Positions 1-5,076 of a DNA stretch of 5,119 bases are shown here, piece by piece. Every line of letters begins with the position of its first letter. Positions within the stretch are counted from its first letter, which is position 1. The stretch spans positions 1 to 5,119 of the forward strand of contig JABDPK010000139.1 in NCBI GenBank assembly GCA_013042795.1, read 5' to 3'. This stretch comes from Saprospiraceae bacterium (GTDB lineage Bacteria > Bacteroidota > Bacteroidia > Chitinophagales > Saprospiraceae). Below the pieces are notes generated by a model. It worked only from the letters and a program-made list of their open reading frames with translations. It was not told the origin of the DNA and made no database searches. Both the position numbers and the translations under genes were made by a program.

Positions 1-624
1 TCAAGGCTATTTTCGAAGCTAGATCTAAAGGGTGACCAACTTCACAATATCGACTGGATTGAACCTGAATCAGATGAACCGATTGGTGAGTATGCAAAAA
101 GAATTTCCAGGAATATCATACATGAAGATGCTACTCTGATTGGTCATTCATTTGGAGGGATAATTAGCCTTGAAATTGCTAATCATATACCTGTAAAAAA
201 CATCTTTTTAATATCAAGTATTTCAAGTCCTTCAGAAATCCCCTTTTCTTTCAAATTGATAAGTAAACTCAGACTTTATTACCTGGTATCTCCCTGGATA
301 CTTGGCAATACAATATCTATTTGGGGAAGATTTTATGATTATACCACAAAGGAGTTTAGGCAACTGGTCAGAAGCATGATATTGGGAAATTCCAGGACTT
401 ACCTGAATTGGGCCCTGAAGGCACTGGGCAATTGGAATACCAAGACTGCACCAGCAGATGTCAATATCCATATAATCCATGGTTCACAGGATAAAACATT
501 TCCAATTCAATCACTCAATAAAGTATCTTTCAGGATAAAGGATGGAGGTCATTTTATGGTATATAAGCACGCAGAGGAAATCAGTAAATTTATAAATGAC
601 AAAATGAATACCCCTGGAGAATAG
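1..624 (+). CDS. alpha/beta hydrolase, 5'-truncated by the window edge
   Basis: The reading frame is open from base 1 to the TAG at 622-624, giving 207 visible residues of an alpha/beta-hydrolase-fold enzyme. The nucleophile elbow G-H-S-F-G-G has its serine at visible residue 50 (bases 148-150). A candidate acid is Asp164 in GSQDKTFP, and the catalytic histidine is His184 in DGGHFMVY, so the triad is complete and in the usual order. The visible start (SRLFSKLDLKG, then a WIEP segment) matches the region just after the first strand in small Bacteroidota hydrolases, so only about 15-25 N-terminal residues are probably missing. No signal peptide can be judged. The substrate is unknown; esterase- or lipase-like activity is only a family-level guess. 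A TTG at 256 is not the start because the catalytic serine lies upstream of it. The next gene begins 8 bases downstream, suggesting co-transcription. Confidence 0.88.
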   Translation, partial: SRLFSKLDLKGDQLHNIDWIEPESDEPIGEYAKRISRNIIHEDATLIGHSFGGIISLEIANHIPVKNIFLISSISSPSEIPFSFKLISKLRLYYLVSPWILGNTISIWGRFYDYTTKEFRQLVRSMILGNSRTYLNWALKALGNWNTKTAPADVNIHIIHGSQDKTFPIQSLNKVSFRIKDGGHFMVYKHAEEISKFINDKMNTPGE

Positions 625-632
625 GGTGACCA

Positions 633-1049
633 ATGCATATGGATACAAATTTTTCAGTTTCACCACTTGCTAAAAAACTAGGAATTAAGAGCGGTATGAC
701 GATTAAACTGGTCAGTCAACCTTCCTGTTATTTTGATTTGTTCAATGATCAGTTCGTTGATTTTGATGTCCAGTATGATCCATTAATCCTTAAAGATTTC
801 ATCCTCTTTTTTATTAAGGATAAAAATGAATTTGAAGCTACATTAAGAAGCTTAAAAAATGAGCTTAAACAGAATGGAATGATTTGGGTGTCCTGGCCTA
901 AGAAGTTGTCAAAAGTGGAAACAGCTATGTCAAAAGATATTGTTCGTAAGACAGCTATTAGAAACGGATTGGTTGATGTAAAAGTTTGTTCGGTTGATGA
1001 AACCTGGTCAGCCTTAAAGCTGGTAATCCCAGTAAAGGACAGAAAATAA
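633..1049 (+). CDS. DUF3052 family protein
   Basis: This complete 138-residue protein is of the DUF3052 type, whose function is unknown. The family hallmarks are visible: SPLAKKLGIKSGM near residues 10-22, WVSWPKK at 85-91, and a strongly conserved C-terminal block GLVDVKVCSVDETWSALKL at 112-130. The length is normal for the family. No signal peptide or membrane helix is seen, so it is probably a cytosolic globular protein. The start is ambiguous between ATG 633 and ATG 639 (Met3); both lie before the conserved region, and there is no clear Shine-Dalgarno sequence to decide. It sits 8 bases after the hydrolase stop, so the two are likely on one transcript. Members of this family are often found as solitary small genes, and the neighbours give no strong functional clue. 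Confidence 0.88.
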   Translation: MHMDTNFSVSPLAKKLGIKSGMTIKLVSQPSCYFDLFNDQFVDFDVQYDPLILKDFILFFIKDKNEFEATLRSLKNELKQNGMIWVSWPKKLSKVETAMSKDIVRKTAIRNGLVDVKVCSVDETWSALKLVIPVKDRK

Positions 1050-1106
1050 TAAAGTCAACAACGCATCCAGTGTCAATGTATTTATGAAAGAAAAAAGAAC
1101 AATAAC

Positions 1107-1661
1107 ATGTTATACCTGATCAGTGGTGCCTCAAGGGCAGGGAAGACAATGATTGCAAAAGAAATTTCTGTGCGAAAGGGGATTTCTTACTTTTCACTTG
1201 ATTGGCTTATCATGGGCTTCACTAATGGTATGAAGGAATACGGTATTCATGACAAACTATTTCCTGATGAAATAGCAGAAAGATCCTGGAGTTTTCTGAA
1301 AGCCATGTTTGAAAGCATGATCTGGGGTGAAGAAGATTATATTATTGAAGGGGAAGCGATACTTCCTGAATTAATCATTGAACTGAGCAGGAAACATCCC
1401 GGTAAACTCAGGATTTGTTTTTTGGGTTATACAGATGTTGATGCATGTAATAAATTAAGGGAGATAAAGCAATATACAAGCGGAACAAGGGATTGGTTAA
1501 ATAAAGAATCTGATGAATATATTATTGATCATATACACAATATGATTGCACACAGTATTAGAATCAGAAAGTCTTGTACAGAACACGGACTGGCATATTT
1601 TGATACATCTGAGGCGTTTATTGAGCGTATTGAAGAAGCCTGTAAGTATCTATTGAAATAA
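1107..1661 (+). CDS. small P-loop NTPase, probably a kinase-like protein
   Basis: This complete 184-residue protein begins almost directly with a strand and a Walker A loop: GASRAGKT at residues 7-14, with Lys13 and Thr14 as the phosphate- and Mg-binding residues. An Asp at 32 (FSLDWL) and the strand YIIEGE at 78-83 sit where small-molecule kinases of the adenylate/shikimate-kinase type place substrate- and metal-contacting acidic residues. LRICFLGYTD at 101-110 looks like a later core strand. The fold and kinase-like class are reasonably supported; the substrate is not. Some proteins of this kind are labelled 2-phosphoglycerate-kinase-like, and I cannot confirm that here. There is no signal peptide, so it is cytosolic. 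ATG 1107 is the natural start because the Walker strand follows at once, and the A-rich leader before it is typical of Bacteroidota. It lies 57 bases after the DUF3052 gene and 17 before the DinB-like gene. Confidence 0.8.
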   Translation: MLYLISGASRAGKTMIAKEISVRKGISYFSLDWLIMGFTNGMKEYGIHDKLFPDEIAERSWSFLKAMFESMIWGEEDYIIEGEAILPELIIELSRKHPGKLRICFLGYTDVDACNKLREIKQYTSGTRDWLNKESDEYIIDHIHNMIAHSIRIRKSCTEHGLAYFDTSEAFIERIEEACKYLLK

Positions 1662-1678
1662 ATTAAATCAATAATATA

Positions 1679-2116
1679 ATGACAAAGGAATTATTGGATA
1701 TTACTAAGAGGAGTTCCGCAGACTTCGGATCTGTACCCCGCGAGGCCTGGATTCAAAAAAGTCATCCTTCTAAATGGTCTAAAAAAGAAATCCTGGGACA
1801 TCTCATAGATAGCGCTATAACAAATTTGAGAAGATTTGTTATGACCCAGTATCAACAAAACCTGAATATTGTATATCACCAGGATGAGTGGGTGGAATTA
1901 CAAAATTATCAGGAAGGTGATATTGCTGAACTTATTGATTTATGGCGGTTGCTGAATTTACAAATTGTGCGGGTTGTTGAACGCATCCCTGCAGACAAAC
2001 TTCAGAATGTGTGTGATACGGGTAAAAAGGAAAGCAAGTATGATTCTCTTGAATTCCTGATAGAGGATTACCTTGTACATTTGAAACATCATCTGGATCA
2101 GATATTAGGCTCGTAA
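1679..2116 (+). CDS. DinB family (DinB_2-type) metalloprotein
   Basis: This 145-residue protein matches the DinB/YfiT-like four-helix-bundle superfamily. KWSKKEILGHLIDSA at residues 32-46 supplies the first metal-ligand histidine (His41). The C-terminal segment EFLIEDYLVHLKHHLDQI at 125-142 supplies an H-x3-H pair (His134 and His138), completing the usual three-histidine divalent-metal site. The middle segment with QDEWV and an IP turn also fits DinB_2. Family members include thiol transferases (bacillithiol- and mycothiol-linked) and many proteins of unknown role; nothing here identifies the reaction. It is probably cytosolic. It follows the kinase-like gene by 17 bases in an AT-rich gap and is the last gene before the arsR promoter region. 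It could in principle be thiol-related and so connected to the downstream cluster, but the 130-base gap and separate promoter argue against a shared transcript. Confidence 0.88.
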   Translation: MTKELLDITKRSSADFGSVPREAWIQKSHPSKWSKKEILGHLIDSAITNLRRFVMTQYQQNLNIVYHQDEWVELQNYQEGDIAELIDLWRLLNLQIVRVVERIPADKLQNVCDTGKKESKYDSLEFLIEDYLVHLKHHLDQILGS

Positions 2117-2164
2117 CTGCAGGTTAAAGCTGAATTATGAACTATATATACATTGGTGAAGTTT

Positions 2165-2181
2165 TGTATTTCCAAAATACA
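2165..2181. repeat. AT-rich perfect inverted repeat upstream of arsR
   Basis: TGTATTT-CCA-AAATACA forms two perfect 7-base arms around a 3-base centre in the DinB-arsR intergenic region. It has no GC-rich stem and no T-tract, so it is unlikely to be a terminator. It lies upstream of the proposed -33 element and could be a protein-binding site. Its left part, extended to base 2163, resembles a palindrome at 5081-5094. Confidence 0.4.
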
Positions 2182-2193
2182 TTCAATTACATC

Positions 2194-2224
2194 TTGACTA
2201 TTGATGTATCATATCGTACATTTA
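2194..2224 (+). promoter_or_regulatory. predicted arsR promoter (TTG / TAnnTTTG-like)
   Basis: TTG at 2194-2196 (within TTGACT) is followed after 20 bases by TACATTTA at 2217-2224, which matches the Bacteroidota -7 consensus TAnnTTTG at all but the last base. The spacing is in the expected range. The same bases also read as a sigma70-like pair, TTGACT and TACATT, 17 bases apart. Transcription would begin near 2230, shortly before the arsR ATG at 2247. The -7 box lies inside the operator at 2213-2228, so repressor binding would block it. This is a prediction from pattern only. Confidence 0.55.
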
Positions 2225-2228
2225 CGAT
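2213..2228. promoter_or_regulatory. predicted ArsR operator, site 1
   Basis: ATCGTA-CATT-TACGAT is a perfect palindrome with 6-base arms around a 4-base centre, 18 bases before the arsR start. A 13-of-16 match in the same orientation lies at 2590-2605, before the next gene. Dyads like this just upstream of arsR genes are the normal target of ArsR/SmtB dimers. An extra half-site, ACGAT, lies at 2231-2235. It overlaps the predicted -7 element, which fits repression by occlusion. Confidence 0.65.
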
Positions 2229-2246
2229 GAACGATAGAAATCTGTT

Positions 2247-2561
2247 ATGAAGGTAATCGCCGAACAAAAAATATCAGCCAATATAAAGGAAGAAATGGCC
2301 AGATTCGCAAAAGCACTTGCACATCCGACCAGGTTGGAAATTTTGCGATTGCTCAGTACACAGAGCTGTTGTTTTACTGGAGAACTGACAGAAATGCTAC
2401 CGATTGCGCAATCCACTGTTTCACAACATTTAAAGGAGCTGAAAATGGCGGGTTTGATACAAGGGGAGATCAATCCTCCTAAAACCAGGTATTGTATTAA
2501 CCAGGAAAACTGGCGGAAAGCAAAATTGATGTTCCTTGATTTTTTCAAGTACAATGAGTGA
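2247..2561 (+). CDS. arsR: ArsR/SmtB family metalloregulatory repressor
   Basis: This 104-residue winged-helix protein of normal ArsR length would bind operator DNA as a dimer and release it when metalloid binds. Hallmarks in order are FAKALAHPTRLEILRLL at residues 20-36, the cysteine-bearing segment QSCCFTGEL at 39-47, the recognition helix around AQSTVSQHLKELKMAGLI at 54-71, and a wing ending in KTRYCINQENW at 79-89. Candidate inducer ligands are the adjacent Cys41 and Cys42, possibly with Cys83. They sit near the place where classic ArsR proteins carry the ELCVC motif, though the motif itself is different. As(III), Sb(III) or a trivalent organoarsenical is the likely inducer given the neighbours, but another soft metal cannot be excluded. 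ATG 2247 follows an AT-rich leader with no clear Shine-Dalgarno sequence. A palindromic operator overlaps its promoter, implying autoregulation, and a terminator overlaps its stop codon. Confidence 0.93.
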   Translation: MKVIAEQKISANIKEEMARFAKALAHPTRLEILRLLSTQSCCFTGELTEMLPIAQSTVSQHLKELKMAGLIQGEINPPKTRYCINQENWRKAKLMFLDFFKYNE

Positions 2562-2579
2562 CCTGGGTCACATTTTTTT
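2558..2579 (+). terminator. compact intrinsic terminator overlapping the arsR stop codon
   Basis: GTGAC-CTGG-GTCAC forms a perfect 5-bp stem with a 4-base loop. It can be read as a 14-base palindrome with 6-base arms. It is followed by one A and seven consecutive T residues at 2573-2579. The TGA stop of arsR (2559-2561) lies in the left arm. The stem is short, so termination may be partial, letting some transcripts run on into the downstream genes. Confidence 0.6.
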
Positions 2580-2589
2580 AAGCAAACTA

Positions 2590-2605
2590 ATCGTTTATTT
2601 GCGAT
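2590..2605. promoter_or_regulatory. predicted ArsR operator, site 2, over a -7-like box
   Basis: ATCGTTTATTTGCGAT agrees with site 1 at 13 of 16 positions, keeping the outer ATCG and CGAT arms and the central ATTT. It lies 25 bases before the ATG of the CxxC protein gene. TTTATTTG at 2594-2601 matches TAnnTTTG except for the second base and occupies the same register as the -7 box in site 1. I see no convincing -33 TTG at the right distance, so this promoter may be weak. It implies that the downstream operon is directly repressed by the same ArsR. Confidence 0.58.
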
Positions 2606-2630
2606 AAACTATTAATTAAATAATATAGTT

Positions 2631-2867
2631 ATGAAAAATATTAAAGTCCTCGGCACAGGATGCCCTAAATGCAAAAGAACTACTGCCTTGGTCAAAGAAG
2701 TCGTCAGAGAGTCAGGTGTGAGCGCAACCGTTGAAAAGGTAGAGGATATTATGGAAATCATGAAGTACAATATCATATCTACTCCGGCTATAGTCATAGA
2801 TGAAAAAGTGGCCATAAAGGGAAGAGTACCTTCCAAAACCGAGTTGGCCAGTTTGATTGACAATTGA
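2631..2867 (+). CDS. TM0996/MTH895-type small thioredoxin-like protein (CPKC)
   Basis: This 78-residue cytosolic protein has a minimal thioredoxin/glutaredoxin-like fold, the family often named small redox-active disulfide protein 2. The opening IKVLGTGCPKCKRT places the redox pair at Cys11 and Cys14, and the expected cis-proline is Pro52 in ISTPAIVID at 48-57. GRVPSKTELASLI at 64-76 is the usual C-terminal helix. There is no signal peptide. Proteins of this type are frequently encoded next to DUF318/ArsP permeases, as here. The role is inferred: it may deliver or hold a thiophilic metal or metalloid for the permease, or pass electrons to the membrane redox protein at the end of the operon. 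In organoarsenical clusters it might occupy the position called ArsE, but I cannot establish that correspondence. It is the first gene after operator site 2, and the permease ATG follows 16 bases after its stop. Confidence 0.88.
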   Translation: MKNIKVLGTGCPKCKRTTALVKEVVRESGVSATVEKVEDIMEIMKYNIISTPAIVIDEKVAIKGRVPSKTELASLIDN

Positions 2868-2883
2868 TATCTACCTCAGAGCC

Positions 2884-3861
2884 ATGTTTGACTGGATAGA
2901 ACAATTGGCAGATTGGCTTGTCTATGATTTACTCAATATGGATCAGGGCAGGCATTTAGCAGAAGCTTTAAATTTCTTTATATATGACAGCATCAAGATC
3001 CTGCTGTTATTGTTTCTGGTCATTTTTTTAATGGGTATCGTAAACAGCTATTTTCCTGTTGAAAAAGTCAGGAACTTCCTGTCCAGGAATAAATTATTTG
3101 GATTTGAATATTTAATGGCTTCACTTTTTGGGGTCGTTACACCTTTTTGCTCCTGTTCTTCCGTGCCACTATTTATTGGTTTTGTGAGAGGAGGCATTCC
3201 ACTTGGAGTCACCTTTTCGTTTTTAATTACATCACCCCTGGTCAATGAGGTAGCGATAGGATTATTTGTGGGATTATTTGGCCTGAAGATTACTGCGATA
3301 TATGTGATCAGCGGAATCTTGTTGGGCACAACTGCAGGTATTGTTTTGAGCAAATTTAAACTGGAACGTCTTCTGACACCCTGGGTAAAAGAGGTGCTTG
3401 CCAATGCAGAGCAGGAAAGTGAAGTCTTCCAGGCTGAGAATCCACCATTCAGAGATCGTGTGAAAGTAATCTGGGCTGAAGTTTTAAGGATATTAAAAGG
3501 AGTAGTGCCTTATGTTATTGTCGGGATCGCTATCGGAGGCTTGATGCACGGCTATATCCCCGAAGGATTTTTTGAAAAATATATGAGCAAGGAAAATCTA
3601 TTTGCGGTTCCAACGGCAACCATATTAGCTGTGCCTATGTACTCAAATGCATCGGGAATTTTACCTGTTGTGCAAGTATTGGTAAGCAAAGGGATTCCAT
3701 TGGGGACTGCTATTGCATTTATGATGGGAGTGGTGGGATTGTCTCTGCCAGAAGGCATGTTGCTTAAAAAAGTTATGACATTAAAACTAATAGGAATATT
3801 CTTTGGGGTGGTGACCTTATGCATCATCATCTCGGGATATCTATTCAATATCATATTATAA
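2884..3861 (+). CDS. ArsP/DUF318 family permease (PF03773 type)
   Basis: This 325-residue inner-membrane protein is related to the DUF318/ArsP permeases, which include exporters of trivalent organoarsenicals and proposed Cu/Zn efflux proteins. About eight hydrophobic segments are visible, near residues 35-54, 72-100, 105-127, 131-153, 206-224, 240-262, 268-290 and 299-322. They form two similar halves separated by a polar cytosol-like stretch at about 160-200. The family signature TPFCSCSSVPLFIGF at 86-100 has Cys89 and Cys91 as candidate ligands for a soft metal or metalloid. The second half carries the matching PMYSNASGILPVV and GLSLPEGMLLKK motifs. I chose ATG 2884 over the in-frame TTG at 2857 because the family normally begins near MFDWIEQLADW and the TTG would overlap the upstream gene. 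The substrate is inferred from context to be a trivalent arsenical; Cu or Zn remains possible. Confidence 0.88.
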   Translation: MFDWIEQLADWLVYDLLNMDQGRHLAEALNFFIYDSIKILLLLFLVIFLMGIVNSYFPVEKVRNFLSRNKLFGFEYLMASLFGVVTPFCSCSSVPLFIGFVRGGIPLGVTFSFLITSPLVNEVAIGLFVGLFGLKITAIYVISGILLGTTAGIVLSKFKLERLLTPWVKEVLANAEQESEVFQAENPPFRDRVKVIWAEVLRILKGVVPYVIVGIAIGGLMHGYIPEGFFEKYMSKENLFAVPTATILAVPMYSNASGILPVVQVLVSKGIPLGTAIAFMMGVVGLSLPEGMLLKKVMTLKLIGIFFGVVTLCIIISGYLFNIIL

Positions 3862-3871
3862 AAATGAAACA

Positions 3872-4306
3872 ATGAATTATTTAAAACTTTTATCATTCGT
3901 ATTTCTGCTTGGATTTTCAGCTTGCCAGGGACAGGATAACAGCAAAACAATTGCTACAACAGACAGTTCTACTAAAGTCGAGCTTATTGATTTTTATGGG
4001 ACCCATCGTTGTGTCACTTGTGAAGCCATTGAAGCCAATGCGAAATATACTGTTGAAACTTTCTTTTCTGCTGCAGTAAAAGAGGGTAAGTTAGAATTTC
4101 GAACTGTCAATGTAGATGATGATGATAATTATGAAATCGCCAAAAGATTTGAAGCATCAGGAACTGCACTCTTTATCAATGTGATTAAAGATGGCAAAGA
4201 GCAACATATTGACCTGACTAATTTTGCTTTTTCAAAAGGAAGGAAAAAGGAAGCCTTCTCTATGGAATTGAAAGAAAAACTGGAAGAGCAGCTGAAAACA
4301 TTATAA
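3872..4306 (+). CDS. thioredoxin-like CxxC lipoprotein, ArsF-family candidate
   Basis: This 144-residue protein has a lipoprotein signal: a hydrophobic stretch, then LLGFSAC with the lipidated Cys18. The mature chain starts CQGQDN and has only one acidic residue near the anchor, so a Bacteroidota surface-export signal is not evident and a periplasm-facing location is more likely. After a short Ser/Thr-rich linker comes a thioredoxin-like domain. VELIDFYGTHRCVTCEAIE at 36-54 holds Cys47 and Cys50, and a second block, FRTVNVDDDD, lies at 76-85. At the position of the usual cis-proline the sequence reads SGTALFIN (96-103), with Thr98 in its place. From memory, databases name relatives as an ArsF-family nitrophenyl-compound nitroreductase subunit. 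I see no flavin nitroreductase domain here, so a thiol-redox role is the safer reading. It starts 10 bases after the permease and overlaps the next gene by one base. Confidence 0.82.
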   Translation: MNYLKLLSFVFLLGFSACQGQDNSKTIATTDSSTKVELIDFYGTHRCVTCEAIEANAKYTVETFFSAAVKEGKLEFRTVNVDDDDNYEIAKRFEASGTALFINVIKDGKEQHIDLTNFAFSKGRKKEAFSMELKEKLEEQLKTL

Positions 4307-5013
4307 TGGAATTTTTACAGTCCATTCTCGATAGTTATAACATTCCGATCTTATCCGCTTTTGTGTTAGGACTGATGACAGCTATTAGTCCGTGTCCGCT
4401 GGCAACAAACATCACGGCCACAGCATATATTGCAAAGAATATTTCTTCCAAAAAGAAAGTATTGCTAAGCGGAATATTATATTCGATAGGCCGGGCTTTC
4501 AGCTATACCTTGATTGGTATGATTCTTTATTTTGGGGCAAGCAAGTTTCATATCGCTAGATTCTTTCAACAAAACGGAGAGAAATATCTTGGAGTAATTC
4601 TGATTATTATTGGCTTAATCATGCTCAATGTCATTAGATTGGATTTCCTGGGTAATGTAAATTTTCAGGAAAAACTCAGCGCGAAATTTGAAGGCAAAGG
4701 ACTCAGGGGATCGTTTATCCTTGGTTTATTATTTGCTCTTGCATTCTGTCCCTATAGCGGGGCGTTGTATTTTGGTATGTTAATTCCTATGACTATATCA
4801 AGCGCAACCGGTCTTTACCTGCCTTTTGTTTTTGCTATCGGTACCGGCTTGCCAGTAATTCTCTTTACTTACTTATTGACTTTTGCTGCCCATAGGGTAA
4901 GTGGCGTTTTCAATAAAATAACCAGGATAGAAAAAATCATGAGATACTTGGCCGGTGTCGTTTTCGTTCTGGCAGGCATATATTATGTCTGCATTTTTGC
5001 CGGGATTTTATAG
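4306..5013 (+). CDS. CcdA/DsbD-like six-helix membrane protein, ArsG-family candidate
   Basis: This 235-residue inner-membrane protein has about six helices, near residues 15-35, 52-77, 94-112, 134-160, 168-192 and 212-234. Its size and layout match CcdA, the minimal transmembrane thiol-electron carrier. The two CcdA/DsbD-type cysteines are present: Cys30 in helix 1 (AISPCPLATN) and Cys148 in helix 4 (LAFCPYSGALYF), each next to a proline as in the family's pseudo-symmetric halves. From memory, close relatives are named ArsG, an aromatic aminobenzylarsenical efflux permease. The visible cysteine pair equally supports moving electrons across the membrane to the adjacent CxxC lipoprotein. Its ATG shares the final A of the upstream stop (TAATG at 4304-4308), indicating translational coupling and probable partnership. 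TauE/SafE-like transport is a less likely reading given the cysteines. Confidence 0.84.
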   Translation: MEFLQSILDSYNIPILSAFVLGLMTAISPCPLATNITATAYIAKNISSKKKVLLSGILYSIGRAFSYTLIGMILYFGASKFHIARFFQQNGEKYLGVILIIIGLIMLNVIRLDFLGNVNFQEKLSAKFEGKGLRGSFILGLLFALAFCPYSGALYFGMLIPMTISSATGLYLPFVFAIGTGLPVILFTYLLTFAAHRVSGVFNKITRIEKIMRYLAGVVFVLAGIYYVCIFAGIL

Positions 5014-5027
5014 CCAAAGAAATGAAT

Positions 5028-5072
5028 TATTGATCATACGGGTTTTAGTCAAATATTATAGTAAGATCAATA
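5028..5072. repeat. weak long-loop inverted repeat after the operon
   Basis: TATTGATC at 5028-5035 and GATCAATA at 5065-5072 are perfect 8-base complementary arms separated by 29 bases, 15 bases after the last stop codon of the operon. The loop is long, the arms are AT-rich and no T-tract follows, so it is a poor intrinsic terminator. It may be chance or a binding-site pair. Confidence 0.25.
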
Positions 5073-5076
5073 TTGT

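Larger units (their letters stand above)
2631..5013 (+). other. predicted four-gene ArsR-repressed operon
   Basis: Four same-strand genes follow operator site 2 with gaps of 16 and 10 bases and then a one-base overlap, and no terminator or promoter is visible between them. Their products are a cytosolic CxxC protein, an ArsP-like permease, a CxxC lipoprotein and a CcdA-like membrane protein. Together they look like one metalloid-response unit. Transcription could also arrive by readthrough of the short terminator after arsR. No strong terminator is seen after the last gene inside the window. Confidence 0.7.

Noticed and set aside
256..624. A stand-alone 122-residue protein starting at TTG 256
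   Set aside because: The frame is open to base 1 and the catalytic serine motif GHSFGG lies upstream at 142-159, so this is only the C-terminal part of the hydrolase.
30..633. Ten-base repeat GGGTGACCAA at 30-39 and 624-633
   Set aside because: One copy is inside the hydrolase coding sequence and the other at its stop codon. There is no symmetry or promoter context, so chance is the better explanation.
1050..1106. Possible promoter in the DUF3052-kinase gap
   Set aside because: TATTTATG is a loose -7 match but no -33 element was found, so I did not call a promoter.
2607..2630. AACTAT/ATAGTT inverted repeat just before the CxxC gene ATG
   Set aside because: The arms are 6 AT-rich bases around a 12-base loop; too weak to call a riboswitch or a regulatory hairpin.
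2857..2883. TTG 2857 as the start of the permease
   Set aside because: It would overlap the upstream gene, and family members normally begin at the MFDW position, which corresponds to ATG 2884.
3864..3875. ATG at 3864 as an alternative start for the lipoprotein
   Set aside because: It is out of frame and meets a stop after three codons; ATG 3872 gives the signal peptide and lipobox.
2222..3950. Long open frames on the minus strand opposite arsR, the CxxC gene and the permease
   Set aside because: They are antisense to well-supported genes, show no recognisable domains and read as low-complexity shadows of the coding strand.
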